From Allobacillus salarius (GTDB taxonomy: Bacteria; Bacillota; Bacilli; Bacillales; Alkalibacillaceae): 64,000 nt of DNA. The DNA is taken from the NCBI RefSeq assembly GCF_007559425.1, contig NZ_VMHE01000005.1:1-64000 (forward strand), written 5' to 3'. Both the position numbers and the translations under genes were made by a program. Positions 24,362 through 33,786 of the stretch are shown piece after piece; within the stretch, counting starts at the first letter, position 1; every line of letters begins with the position of its first letter. The notes below the pieces were generated by a model that did no database searches, was not told where the DNA came from, and saw nothing but the letters and a program-made list of their open reading frames with translations.

Positions 24362-25333
24362 CTAGATCCCTGCCCTCATTGCTAGCCCTAAAGCTTGATG
24401 AAATCGCTCCTCGACCTCTAAACCCTTTGGTCCGGAAAAATGTTCTACATCCAATTCAATTACCGGGATATCATAAAGCTCTTCCAATTGACTACGAATC
24501 TCACTCAAAAATGGCGTGTCACCGACTAATGCCATTTTCGTAAATTGCTTCTTCCCATCGTTCATGGAGTATCGAAAAAACCTATGAATTCGTTCAATCT
24601 CTGTGTTGATTTCGCTGAATTGTTCCATCACCTCTTGGCGACTAAAATCCTCTTTATGCAATGTTGGTCCGTAGCTTTGTGGATCGGTCGTATCGTCAAA
24701 TAATGAAAGTTGCTGGATAAAGATCGGATATCCATTTTCCATCGCAGCAAATACGACATTCTCTACATGATATTGAATTAATAAAAGCTCATCCGACTGT
24801 TCAATGAGTTCTTGATCTTCCAATAGTCGATAATAATTTAATGGTGAAATATCAATTGAAACGAGCTTTAAACCCGCTTCATGAAAGCAATCGGCATACT
24901 CATGAACAAGCTCTTCATCTGTTGAAATGATGACGATTTCTTTTTCTTCCACGGCGTCTTCCTTTGTACTTAAAGAAAGTGTCTCAATCACCGGTTGTTC
25001 AAATGGCAGATGAATTGATTCGCCTAATGCAAATGATACGTATTGTTGAATCTCATCTTCAACAACTGTTGAAGGAATGGATTGTTTCCGAATAATCACG
25101 GATGCATCAGGCATCGTCATTCTGATCTGTTTTCGTTTCAAACGCCATTTCTTGGTTAACATTCTGATGATTTTTAAAAACTCGTCTCGATTCTCAATCG
25201 CTCCATTGGAAATGATTCCTCGCGAAATATAATGCTCGTCGAATTTCACAATCGTTCTTGTCTCTGCATTCCATTCAACGAATCGAATGACATAATCTTT
25301 AATTTCCAAGTTGATGAATAGATTGTTTTTCAT
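24362..25333 (-). CDS. pilM: type IV pilus assembly protein PilM
   Basis: A 323-residue actin-like cytoplasmic protein. The N-terminal LEIKDYVIRFVEW strand and later AMENGYPIF and MALVGDTPFLSE segments fit the PilM/FtsA-like fold. The start at 25333 is set by AAAGGTG; a longer frame would overlap pilD. It lies 11 bp behind pilD. Confidence 0.85.
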   Translation of the reverse strand: MKNNLFINLEIKDYVIRFVEWNAETRTIVKFDEHYISRGIISNGAIENRDEFLKIIRMLTKKWRLKRKQIRMTMPDASVIIRKQSIPSTVVEDEIQQYVSFALGESIHLPFEQPVIETLSLSTKEDAVEEKEIVIISTDEELVHEYADCFHEAGLKLVSIDISPLNYYRLLEDQELIEQSDELLLIQYHVENVVFAAMENGYPIFIQQLSLFDDTTDPQSYGPTLHKEDFSRQEVMEQFSEINTEIERIHRFFRYSMNDGKKQFTKMALVGDTPFLSEIRSQLEELYDIPVIELDVEHFSGPKGLEVEERFHQALGLAMRAGI

Positions 25334-25344
25334 GTTTTCACCTT

Positions 25345-26103
25345 TTAATAGAAGAATGTTGTAATATACCACTCAATCATCGAATCGCCATAAAAATAGG
25401 CCAATAATGCACCGACCGCGATAAATGGCCCAAACGCAAAAGGTACGCCTCGTTTGATTTTGCCAAAAGGCATTAACATCAAGCCGACAATTGTACCGAG
25501 AAATGCGGCCAATAATAAAGATAGAATCGTATTTTGCATACCGAGAGCAAGACCGATGACGGCATATAACTTAATATCGCCGCCTCCCATACCCCCACGG
25601 CTAATGACAGCGAGAATCAGTAATATGGAAAATCCTACGACGGCTCCGAGATAAGCATCATACCAAGGTTCTGTTGGTACAAAAACACGTAACAAACCTA
25701 TTAATAGAAAGAAGAAAATGAGAATCCGATCGGGAATTAATTGTGTATGGATATCGGAAATCGAAATGATAATTAATAAACTGATCAAACTCCAAGCGAT
25801 TAATAGATTCCAATCAAAGCCGATATGATAAAAAGCAAACAAGAACAATGCCGCTGTCAACGCTTCAAAGAATGGATAGATTGATGAGATTTTCGACTGG
25901 CAGTTTCGGCACTTTCCACCGAGTGCGATATACGAAAAAACCGGGATGAGTTCAAGTGGTGTTAATCGGTGCTGGCAATTCGGACAATGCGATGGCGGGT
26001 GTACGATTGACTCCCGATTTGGTATGCGTAAACCTACCACATTATAAAAAGACCCCAAGATTAAACCAAGGACCGCTATGTAAAGATAAATTCCTATGAT
26101 CAA
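25345..26103 (-). CDS. pilD: prepilin peptidase PilD
   Basis: A 252-residue integral membrane aspartic protease that cuts and N-methylates prepilins. The cytoplasmic loop after the first helix carries CPNC and CRNC, the zinc and methyltransferase part. The two catalytic aspartates are in SDIHTQLIPD and GGMGGGDIK (GxGD). Eight or so transmembrane segments. The start is TTG; GGAATG lies about 7 nt upstream. It should process all four prepilins of this locus. Confidence 0.93.
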   Translation of the reverse strand: MIIGIYLYIAVLGLILGSFYNVVGLRIPNRESIVHPPSHCPNCQHRLTPLELIPVFSYIALGGKCRNCQSKISSIYPFFEALTAALFLFAFYHIGFDWNLLIAWSLISLLIIISISDIHTQLIPDRILIFFFLLIGLLRVFVPTEPWYDAYLGAVVGFSILLILAVISRGGMGGGDIKLYAVIGLALGMQNTILSLLLAAFLGTIVGLMLMPFGKIKRGVPFAFGPFIAVGALLAYFYGDSMIEWYITTFFY

Positions 26104-26132
26104 ACGCCATCATTCCTAACTAGATTAATAGG

Positions 26133-26155
26133 AAGCGCGGCGAATCGCCGCGCTT
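26133..26155. terminator. GC-rich hairpin between pilA and pilD
   Basis: AAGCGCGGCG (26133-26142) and CGCCGCGCTT (26146-26155) form a perfect 10-bp stem with a 3-nt loop behind the major pilin gene. On the pil (minus) strand no T-run follows. It may act as an mRNA-stabilising or partial-attenuation hairpin that gives pilin more product than downstream genes. Confidence 0.6.
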
Positions 26156-26182
26156 TTTAATCAAAACCTTGGTTGCTTTTTT

Positions 26183-26617
26183 TTATGCCTCACCGCCTGC
26201 AGAAGTACCGACATCTCCACCCTCAGATTCATTTATATCGTTAACAGTAGCATCATTGAAATTAACTGTGACATCATCATCTATAGTTGCTTTACCTGAA
26301 AACTTGATCTCATCACCAGACAAATCAAATTTTGGTGTTGTTTTCCAGGTGATCCCGTCTCTTTCTTTTACATAATCATTTTTTATATTATCATATGTTA
26401 CTTCAGTAACATCGTTTGTTACTGCATACAACTCAGCAGCATTAATCATATTAATCGCAGTAGATTTAATACTACTCTCTTTCGAATCCTCAATAACCCC
26501 CGCAATCGCCGGCACGGCGATCAATGCGATAATCCCCAAAATAACGAGTACTGCCAACAACTCAACAAGTGTAACCCCTTTTGAATTGCCAATACGCTTT
26601 CTTAAAATAGCTTGCAT
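26183..26617 (-). CDS. pilA: type IV major pilin (prepilin)
   Basis: A 144-residue prepilin. A short basic leader ends in Gly, followed by V-T-L-V-E and a 20-residue hydrophobic helix: cleavage lies between G and V, and E5 is present. The C-terminal half is small and acidic. An alanine/glycine-rich tail ends the protein and there are no cysteines. GGGGAGAGG precedes the ATG. Its position between pilC and pilD and the hairpin behind it suggest it is the major subunit. Confidence 0.88.
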   Translation of the reverse strand: MQAILRKRIGNSKGVTLVELLAVLVILGIIALIAVPAIAGVIEDSKESSIKSTAINMINAAELYAVTNDVTEVTYDNIKNDYVKERDGITWKTTPKFDLSGDEIKFSGKATIDDDVTVNFNDATVNDINESEGGDVGTSAGGEA

Positions 26618-26706
26618 AAAATCCTCTCCCCTTTTAAATGTTTTATTATGTTATTCAAACATCACTTGGAATATGGTGAAATACTCTAGCGATGACGATG
26701 TGTCAA

Positions 26707-27915
26707 TTAATTAATTTGATTGAACAGCTCAAACATTGGCATGATGATTGATAAGATAATCGTTCCAACGACTACGGATAATGTGATGATCAGCAATGGT
26801 TCCAATAATGATTTCAGTTGCTCGTTGGCTGTTTCCAAATCTTCTTCATAAAAGCTTGCGACTTGCTTTAACATTTCCGGCAATGACCCGGTTCGCTCGC
26901 CGACAGCAATCATTTCAGTGAACATGTAAGGAAATGCCCAGTGCTTCTTCAGTGGTTCTGCGAAAGACCCGCCTTGGATAAGCGAATGTCTTGTCCTTAC
27001 GAGAGCTTTCTTAAAAATTCGATTGCTCGTCGTGTTTTCGGTCAGCTCCATTGCCTGGATAATCGGAACTGAATTTCCTAGCAAGGAGCTCATCGACCGG
27101 GCGATTGACGCTAAGTTTGATTTAACTAATATACTTCCGATGACAGGTAGTTTTAATAGAAATCGTTCCATTTTCATCCCTGTTTTTTCTTGCTTAAACA
27201 AATAATAAATTAATGAAATAATACCAATTATTAGAATTAGTAGCAACCACCAAAAGTTGCCGACAAAGTCACTTGCTCCGAGTACAAATTTTGTTACACT
27301 CGGCAACTCTGCTTCGTACGAATTAAACATCGCGACAAATTGTGGAACGACATAGATTAATAGAAATACGACGACGGCAATGGCGACGACTAGAACGGTA
27401 ACTGGATAGGCAAATGTAGATTTCATCTTCTGATTTGTCTGGTGCTGCTTATGATAGTAATCTGCTAGCGCACTGAGTGTCGGTTCGAGTGATCCACTCT
27501 CTTCTCCGCTATGAATCATGTTTCGAAAAAATTCTGAGAAAATCTTCGGATGATTCGCCATCGCTTGTGTCAGTGACTTTCCTTGACGTAAATCGATTTC
27601 GATATAATACAAAGCTTTGTGAAAATATTTATTCTTCGTTTGTTCACGTAATAAATGAATCGCTTCAACAATCGTTAAACCTGCTTTCAATAACGCTTGA
27701 AATTGCCTTAAAAATACGACGAACTCACGCGGTTTAACGATTTTACCGAAATAAAGATCTTTGTTCCAAATCGTTTCTTTTATTTCATTAATGGCTTCAA
27801 TTTTATAGCCTTGGTCTTTCAGTATTTTTTGAGCTTGTTCTTTGTTGTAAGCTTCAAGCTTTCCTCTTTCAACTTTTCCTTCGATATCAAATACAGTATA
27901 GCGGAACGATGCCAT
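26707..27915 (-). CDS. pilC: type IV pilus inner-membrane platform protein PilC
   Basis: A 402-residue T2SSF-family protein. Two cytoplasmic T2SSF domains (about 60-190 and 265-390), each followed by transmembrane segments, are typical. Motifs such as FLRQFQALLKAGL, FFRNMIHSGEESGSLEPTL and AVGERTGSLPEML are conserved. It sits at the base of the pilus and is rotated by PilB. It lies 15 bp behind pilB. Confidence 0.93.
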   Translation of the reverse strand: MASFRYTVFDIEGKVERGKLEAYNKEQAQKILKDQGYKIEAINEIKETIWNKDLYFGKIVKPREFVVFLRQFQALLKAGLTIVEAIHLLREQTKNKYFHKALYYIEIDLRQGKSLTQAMANHPKIFSEFFRNMIHSGEESGSLEPTLSALADYYHKQHQTNQKMKSTFAYPVTVLVVAIAVVVFLLIYVVPQFVAMFNSYEAELPSVTKFVLGASDFVGNFWWLLLILIIGIISLIYYLFKQEKTGMKMERFLLKLPVIGSILVKSNLASIARSMSSLLGNSVPIIQAMELTENTTSNRIFKKALVRTRHSLIQGGSFAEPLKKHWAFPYMFTEMIAVGERTGSLPEMLKQVASFYEEDLETANEQLKSLLEPLLIITLSVVVGTIILSIIMPMFELFNQIN

Positions 27916-27930
27916 GATCGATGCCCCCAG

Positions 27931-29589
27931 TTATTCTTGAGCGACTCGGAAGACTTCTTCGGTCGTCGTAAGTCCTTGTTTTACTTTGTGCAACCCATCC
28001 TCGAACAAATAGGTAAACCCTTTCTCCCTCGCTAATTGTTCAATTTCAACGGATGTTTTTTCATTTAATATCGCTTCTCGGATCTCATCATCGATGTATA
28101 ACACTTCATGGATCGCTGTTCTGCCACGATAGCCAGTCTGATTACATGACGGACAGCCGGCACCTCGTTTGAGCGCCTCTATCTCTATATTATACTTACT
28201 AAAAATAGCTTTTTCCCGAATTGATGGTTCCACAACCCGTACACATTCGCGGCAAACCTGCCTCACTAAGCGTTGTGCAACCACGCCATTGATCGAGGAG
28301 CCAATCAAAAATTGTTCGACACCTATGTTTTTCAATCGGTCAATCGCTCCAATCGAATCATTTGTATGAAGCGTACTGAGTACCAAGTGTCCTGTAATTG
28401 ATGCTCGGACTGCCATATTTGCTGTCTCTTGGTCACGGATTTCACCGAGCATGATAATATCGGGGTCTTGTCGCAGAATCGCCCGCAATCCATTTGCAAA
28501 TGTTAAATCGACTTTCGGATTGACTTGAATTTGATTGATGCCATTCAATTGGTACTCCACCGGATCCTCGACCGTGATGATATTAATCGATTCATCGTTT
28601 AATCGGGTGAGTGCGGCATACATGGTGGATGTTTTTCCTGAGCCGGTCGGTCCGGTCAATAGCACAATGCCAAAAGGTTCTTCAATCATCTTGACGAACT
28701 TCTCGTAATTTTTTTCAGAGAAGCCGAGTTCCTCTAAGTTGTTTGAGGTAGCCGCAGTGTCAAGCACTCGGATAACGGTTTTTTCGCCAAAAATGGTCGG
28801 CAGCGTACTGACACGAAAATCCACTTTTCTACCTTCTACCTTCATCTTAATTCGTCCATCTTGCGGCACTTTTTGTTCAGTGATATCAAGACCAGCTAAA
28901 ATTTTTACCCGGGTAATTAATGATGCTTGTACACCTTTAGAAAAGGTTTGTTCCGTCCTTAGTGCTCCATCTATTCGTAGGCGGATACACACCTTCGTTT
29001 CTTGCGGGTCGATATGAATATCACTCGCCTTTTGTATGACAGCTTGCTGGAAAAGCTGGTTCAAAATTTTCACGATCGGCGAGCTTGCTTCTTCCATCGT
29101 TAAGTCATGAACCGCTTCCTCCCGAAATTGTTCTTCCAGTTCTTCCGTGAAGTCTTCCTGCTCATAAAGCGTTAAAATCGCTTGTCTGATTTCATCCTTC
29201 ACGACAATTACGGGTTCGACTTCAAATCCAGTCATTAACCTGACATCATTAAGTGTGAAATAATCTAGCGGATCAGAAATGGCTAAAAAGAGCTTATTTT
29301 TCTCACGTTTCAATGGAACGATGCTTTTCTCTTGAACGTACTCTTTCGGGATAAGTTTTAAAAGTGTCGTATCGAATGAATAATTATGTAGACGAATATG
29401 TGGATAACCAAGCTGTTCTTCTAACACTTCAGCAACTTGAACATCTGTTATTAGATTCTGTTCAGTCAAATAGTCTCCGAGTTTTTGACTGGAGTCTTTC
29501 TTTTCAAGCGCTTCATTCAATTGTTCTTCGCTAATCAAACCAGCTTGCACGAGTAATTCGCCAAGTCGAAGCTTCATTTTTTTGACCAC
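27931..29589 (-). CDS. pilB: type IV pilus extension ATPase PilB
   Basis: A 552-residue secretion ATPase. An N-terminal MshEN domain (LRLGELLVQAGLISEEQLNEAL...LGDYLTEQNLI, residues 6-48) and further N2 region precede the motor. The motor has Walker A GPTGSGKTST, the Asp-box region, Walker B IIMLGEIRDQETA and the His box. A tetracysteine zinc motif (CRECV ... CPSC) lies near the C terminus. The start is GTG with AAGGGG upstream. MshEN domains often bind c-di-GMP; a GGDEF protein is encoded at 55 kb. First gene of the operon. Confidence 0.94.
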   Translation of the reverse strand: MVKKMKLRLGELLVQAGLISEEQLNEALEKKDSSQKLGDYLTEQNLITDVQVAEVLEEQLGYPHIRLHNYSFDTTLLKLIPKEYVQEKSIVPLKREKNKLFLAISDPLDYFTLNDVRLMTGFEVEPVIVVKDEIRQAILTLYEQEDFTEELEEQFREEAVHDLTMEEASSPIVKILNQLFQQAVIQKASDIHIDPQETKVCIRLRIDGALRTEQTFSKGVQASLITRVKILAGLDITEQKVPQDGRIKMKVEGRKVDFRVSTLPTIFGEKTVIRVLDTAATSNNLEELGFSEKNYEKFVKMIEEPFGIVLLTGPTGSGKTSTMYAALTRLNDESINIITVEDPVEYQLNGINQIQVNPKVDLTFANGLRAILRQDPDIIMLGEIRDQETANMAVRASITGHLVLSTLHTNDSIGAIDRLKNIGVEQFLIGSSINGVVAQRLVRQVCRECVRVVEPSIREKAIFSKYNIEIEALKRGAGCPSCNQTGYRGRTAIHEVLYIDDEIREAILNEKTSVEIEQLAREKGFTYLFEDGLHKVKQGLTTTEEVFRVAQE

Positions 29590-29715
29590 TTGTAATTCCC
29601 CTTAAACTGTCATCTTTTATGTGACTTTTAAAGCTACTTCTAGTAATTTAATATTATACTATTCTTAATAATCACATTATACTAAAGTCCTATAACTAAA
29701 TCGAGGTTATTTACT

Positions 29716-30141
29716 ATGAAAAAATATATTTCTTTTAATGAGAGAGGTTTTACACTGATTGAAATACTCGGAGCGCTCACTATTTTGTCAATCGTTCTTC
29801 TAGGTCTTTTTACCCTGTTCCCGCAATCAGCAAACTTTCAAAATATCAATGAAGACAAATTAACCGCGACAAATCTAAGTAATCTTGTGTTGGAAGATAT
29901 GCGAAACCTTGATGCAAATGAGTTGTCACCCGGTACATATGAACAATTCAATACGAGGGATTCGTTAGAGATTCCCTCTGTTCAAAACGATGGTCAATTT
30001 ATCAAACATCCTGATTTTTCGTTAGAAGTTGAACTTCGAGAATCAGATGATGAAAATATTTTACGAGGTATCATTAAAATTTTACACAAAGATAATGAAG
30101 AAATTATGCGGACTTATTATTTATTCGAGGTGACTTCATGA
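29716..30141 (+). CDS. type IV minor prepilin (PilV-like)
   Basis: A 141-residue prepilin with the cleavage site G|F-T-L-I-E near residue 11 and the usual hydrophobic helix. GAGG lies before the ATG. It is the first of three divergent genes with overlapping ends (4 bp with the next), so they form an operon opposite pilB. Minor pilins prime pilus assembly at the membrane. Confidence 0.85.
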   Translation: MKKYISFNERGFTLIEILGALTILSIVLLGLFTLFPQSANFQNINEDKLTATNLSNLVLEDMRNLDANELSPGTYEQFNTRDSLEIPSVQNDGQFIKHPDFSLEVELRESDDENILRGIIKILHKDNEEIMRTYYLFEVTS

Positions 30142-30608
30142 AAAATCAAAAAGGAGTTACGTTAGTTGAGTTGCTTGCTGGATTGGTTTTATTTTTCTTA
30201 GTGAGTACACTCATTTTTTCAATGGCTACACAAGCTATCGAAAATTACCGTCAAACGGAAACACGTTCAATCGCTCAACAAGAAGCCAATCTATTCATCA
30301 ATCATTTGATTACTACACATCGAAAAGCGGATGTTTACATACTTGACAGACAAAGTGAATCTTCTTATTTGCTCACAAGCAATGGCGATGATTCGATTAC
30401 GATTAATACATCACCATACAGAATTGATGTTTCACTGAATCAAACGGCTTTGCAACCAGGTGAATCGATTCAAATTAACTTATCATCGCAACGGTCCATT
30501 CCGCTTCAAGTAACCGTTGTTCCATCGAGCGATCAACGTTTCAAAAAATTTTCAATCGATACACAGCTATACCGCATATCTCCGAAGTCGGATTCGAGGA
30601 ACGAGTAA
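30138..30608 (+). CDS. type IV minor prepilin (PilW/GspJ-like)
   Basis: A 156-residue prepilin with the cleavage site G|V-T-L-V-E at residues 6-11 and a hydrophobic helix to about residue 30. The rest is a beta-rich, Ser/Gln-rich domain. Its ATG overlaps the preceding stop codon. Called by layout and position; the exact minor-pilin class is uncertain. Confidence 0.82.
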   Translation: MKNQKGVTLVELLAGLVLFFLVSTLIFSMATQAIENYRQTETRSIAQQEANLFINHLITTHRKADVYILDRQSESSYLLTSNGDDSITINTSPYRIDVSLNQTALQPGESIQINLSSQRSIPLQVTVVPSSDQRFKKFSIDTQLYRISPKSDSRNE

Positions 30609-30611
30609 AGG

Positions 30612-31895
30612 ATGGTCATTTTGAAAAGAAATCGTCACTTCTTAAAAATTATATCCAACAACAATGGCGCTGCTTTATTGATGGTGCTGATCGTTATATC
30701 ACTCATCATGTTTTTTTCTACGGTCATTATGAACTCGATTTTAACGCAAGGAAAGCAAAATCAAATCATCGCGGAAGACTATCGGGCGGTTCATTTGGCT
30801 GAGCTCGGTACGGATTTCACTGAGATGAAACTCACTGAATATGTCGATGAAAAAGACTTTGAGACCGCTGGTAAGGCGATATATTTTCACAATTTATTTA
30901 AAATGTTGAGTGAGGAAGCAGCTGATTTTACTGTTGATGATGATTATCCAGAGCGCAAATTCTTGGTATCTAAAGACGATCGGAAAAATTCCAGTTATGA
31001 AATGACCGATGACGGTGCAAATCTATTCCTCAAAGTGACCGGTGTAGACGATGAAACTGAAAAAGATATTTATGTAACTTATCGTTTACGATTTGCGACA
31101 AGCGGTGGCTCACTCGATGATGTTGATGATTGGGGTTCGGTTAGCAACGAATTCCCATCACCACCTGAAAATCCGGATTATGACTGTTCAGAGAACTTAA
31201 ACGGTTGCAAGGCAGAAGAAGGTGAAACGGTTTATATTGGTGAGGATGGAGCAACAATAAAAAACAATGAACTGACTACAGGTGACTTTTATTCGGATGG
31301 AAAGATTAATGTTGACAGTAATGCTAAGCTAACGATTCTCGGTTTGGGTGTCTTTAACGAAATGTATATAGATGGGAATCCGCATACTCAAGTATTGATT
31401 CGTGATCACGCGTATTTCGAGGGCCAATTAGTTTCAAAATCCAATAAACACGCTGCGTTTAATGTTTGTGGAAGTGCACGTTTCAAACAAGGGGTTGATT
31501 ACTTAAGCCAGTTTGGTGTCAGGCAACACCTTATTTCTGATGAACCCGCTTATTTTGATAAAGTTACTGTCTCGGTTGGCGGGGACGCGTTGTTTAAACA
31601 AGGGATTTTCTTTCATAAAAATAAAGGTTCATTGCAAGTAGGTGGTGACATTACGATTCACGTCAATCAAGACCCTCAAAAGTATTTTAATAGCATCTCT
31701 AACCGTCTTCGTGTAGTAGGTGACTTAACGATTCATGGCAATGGCAAAACAATTGTTAATCCTTCAAGACTCCAAATAATTGACCAACTAAAAAAACCAT
31801 CTTTCGCTAGTGTCTGTGCCAATTATCCATTACCAGAAACGGGTGGTAGTGGTGACGGTGATACAGGGGTGGATTTAGTTGATGGAGAGTATTAA
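30612..31895 (+). CDS. pilus-associated protein with PilX-like N terminus and repeat-rich C domain
   Basis: A 427-residue protein. Residues 18-45 (NNNGAALLMVLIVISLIMFFSTVIMN) are a PilX-type hydrophobic helix without the prepilin Glu5 context. The C-terminal half holds short repeated strands (KLTILGLGVFNEMYIDG, ITIHVNQ, LTIHGNG) suggesting a beta-helix or bactofilin-like solenoid, with a few cysteines. A TTG at 30621 with AAAGGATG upstream is an alternative start. Third gene of the minor-pilin operon; it could cap the pilus tip or act as an adhesin (inference). Confidence 0.75.
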   Translation: MVILKRNRHFLKIISNNNGAALLMVLIVISLIMFFSTVIMNSILTQGKQNQIIAEDYRAVHLAELGTDFTEMKLTEYVDEKDFETAGKAIYFHNLFKMLSEEAADFTVDDDYPERKFLVSKDDRKNSSYEMTDDGANLFLKVTGVDDETEKDIYVTYRLRFATSGGSLDDVDDWGSVSNEFPSPPENPDYDCSENLNGCKAEEGETVYIGEDGATIKNNELTTGDFYSDGKINVDSNAKLTILGLGVFNEMYIDGNPHTQVLIRDHAYFEGQLVSKSNKHAAFNVCGSARFKQGVDYLSQFGVRQHLISDEPAYFDKVTVSVGGDALFKQGIFFHKNKGSLQVGGDITIHVNQDPQKYFNSISNRLRVVGDLTIHGNGKTIVNPSRLQIIDQLKKPSFASVCANYPLPETGGSGDGDTGVDLVDGEY

Positions 31896-31965
31896 TATAG
31901 TGAGTTCGGCTAAATATATGATCTCAAACTTGTACCATTATTGATTGCTATAACTAATTAGTACA

Positions 31966-31996
31966 CAAAAAAAGGCACCGACCGAAGTCAGTACCT
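31966..31996 (-). terminator. terminator after the OmpA-type lipoprotein gene
   Basis: AGGCACCGAC (31973-31982) and GTCAGTACCT (31987-31996) fold, on the minus strand, into a 10-bp stem with two G-U pairs and a UUCG tetraloop. A T-run follows. Confidence 0.9.
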
Positions 31997-32057
31997 AATT
32001 GCTCGTAAGGTCGTTAAGAGAGCAACCAATATTGGGTCCCGCCCGCTTATCGCCATA

Positions 32058-32762
32058 TCATTGGTTAAAGCCGTGCACCGTCACTTCTACCCGACGATTT
32101 TTCTGTCTGCCTTCAGGGTTATCCGAGCCATCACTATTTGAATTTCGGGCAATTGGTTCGGATGCCCCTTTTCCTTCGGCAGTCATCCGTTCCTTTTCAA
32201 CACCCTTATTGACTAATGCATCAAGGACAGCATCCGCTCGGTCTTTGGATAATTCTTGATTGTAGCTATCTTCACCTTTACTATCCGTATGTCCAACGAT
32301 TGTAACTGTATCATCGGTTGTTTCTATCACTTGTAATAGTTGTTCAATCGCCTCATCAGCGCCAGGACGCAATTCACTGGAGTCAAAATCAAATAAAATT
32401 TCCTCAGGTAACGTCAACATTGCACCATCATCTGTTCCAACAGCGTTATACTCAGTCAATGTTTCCATTATTTCTTTTTCAAAATTGGAGTCAACGTCAC
32501 TCTTAGTCTTAAGGATTATGGAACCAAATGACATTTTTGTTATAGTGAATGTCGAAGTTGGAACCTTCTCTTCTTGAACAGATTCGTTTTCGCTTTCGTT
32601 AACCCTTTCATTTTCATCTGTTGTATTGCTTTCATCACTTGTAACATCCTTATCATCCACTGATTCACCGTTACTTTTTTCAGTATTGCTACATGCAGAG
32701 AAAAATATCATACAAACAATAAGGATCATACTTAAGTAAATGTATTTATAATTAGAACGCAT
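32058..32762 (-). CDS. lipoprotein with OmpA peptidoglycan-binding domain
   Basis: A 234-residue lipoprotein. The signal peptide ends in the lipobox FSAC (C24). An acidic, disordered Glu/Asp/Ser/Asn linker (25-65) precedes the OmpA-like domain (about 120-234): ILFDFDSSELRPGADEAIEQL, VGHTDSKGEDSYNQELSKDRADAV and GRQKNRRVEV, with the Asp and Arg that grip diaminopimelate in place. It would tie the membrane surface to the cell wall. It follows another acidic lipoprotein gene by 29 bp and lies just past the pilus locus. Confidence 0.88.
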   Translation of the reverse strand: MRSNYKYIYLSMILIVCMIFFSACSNTEKSNGESVDDKDVTSDESNTTDENERVNESENESVQEEKVPTSTFTITKMSFGSIILKTKSDVDSNFEKEIMETLTEYNAVGTDDGAMLTLPEEILFDFDSSELRPGADEAIEQLLQVIETTDDTVTIVGHTDSKGEDSYNQELSKDRADAVLDALVNKGVEKERMTAEGKGASEPIARNSNSDGSDNPEGRQKNRRVEVTVHGFNQ

Positions 32763-32791
32763 TGAGGATACTCCTCTCTACCATATGTTGA

Positions 32792-33478
32792 CTACCATTC
32801 GATTTCAATATCTTCAAAATTAAATTGGGGTTCTACATTATCAGGATTAAATATTAACGTCAGTGATTGAGCATCATCTTGAATTCTTCCCGCAAAACTA
32901 ACTGTCGCAGTGACCTTCTCCATATCCTCAAGCTTAATTCTGTCAGAGTCATCATCGGCAACATACCTATAGTTATAACCCGTATTGTCTTGTAACGTGA
33001 TACCACCTAAATTTGAACTTTTAGCTCTGCCTCCGCTTGCTAAATATTGTTTAAATCCTGAATGGTTTTCGGCATTAAAGTCAACTGTAATATGATCTTC
33101 TTTAAAAGAGATTTTCTCAAGTGTAAAAGTAACACCTTCTTCGTGTTGAATTTGCTCATTTATTTCAATGGTTTCCGGCAGCTCTTTGTCATCATTAGAA
33201 GCACGCTCATCAGAAGTAGTTGATTGCTTTTCAACATCGTCATTTGTATCATTTGAGCTTTGATCATCATTTAACTCAGATTCTGTTGAGTCATCATTCT
33301 GCGTATCATCAGAGTCGGATTCAGATTCCTCACTATCTTGAGCGTTCTTATCTTCACTGGATTGAGTTGAATTTTCTTGATCATTCGTCGCTTCATCATC
33401 ACTTTCACTGTTACAGGCAACAGCTACAGTTACGGTAAAAATAAGCATAAAACACAAAAGAAAAAAACGCTTCGACAT
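32792..33478 (-). CDS. acidic lipoprotein of unknown function
   Basis: A 228-residue lipoprotein with lipobox VAVAC (C22). Residues 23-100 are a low-complexity Asp/Glu/Ser/Asn tract, as in proteins of halophiles. Residues 105-228 are a beta-rich domain of about 120 residues, reminiscent of DUF4352/telokin-like Ig folds. GGAGGAA precedes the ATG. It is cotranscribed with the OmpA-type lipoprotein. Confidence 0.75.
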   Translation of the reverse strand: MSKRFFLLCFMLIFTVTVAVACNSESDDEATNDQENSTQSSEDKNAQDSEESESDSDDTQNDDSTESELNDDQSSNDTNDDVEKQSTTSDERASNDDKELPETIEINEQIQHEEGVTFTLEKISFKEDHITVDFNAENHSGFKQYLASGGRAKSSNLGGITLQDNTGYNYRYVADDDSDRIKLEDMEKVTATVSFAGRIQDDAQSLTLIFNPDNVEPQFNFEDIEIEW

Positions 33479-33736
33479 AAAAAATTCCTCCTAATTACAA
33501 AATACATTGTATTCATAAAATAATACTTTCTCTTTAAGAGTAATCTGTTTGATTAGTCTTCTGATATTTACATTTATAATACCATAAATATGCATCAATT
33601 TGGTCAATTTTCCCAATAAAATAATAATCAGTGCAACACTCTATTATTATGAAAGTGTCAGCGATTGATAAGTATTTTAGATTCGATTTTTTTATGTAAA
33701 ATGTACGTTGCTTACAAGAAAATCCTATGTAAAAAT
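33479..33736. other. intergenic stretch without recognised gene
   Basis: An AT-rich gap upstream of the acidic lipoprotein gene. It should hold that operon's promoter, but several overlapping TTGA- and TATAAT-like words prevent a clear choice. I see no repeat or RNA structure. Confidence 0.4.
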
Positions 33737-33760
33737 AAAAAAGGAGGTAAGTTTACCTCC
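33737..33760. terminator. terminator after the AlkA-like gene
   Basis: GGAGGTAA (33743-33750) and TTACCTCC (33753-33760) form a perfect hairpin, followed on the minus strand by TTTTTTATTTTT. Confidence 0.85.
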
Positions 33761-33786
33761 CAAAAATATTGTCTCGGATATTTTTC

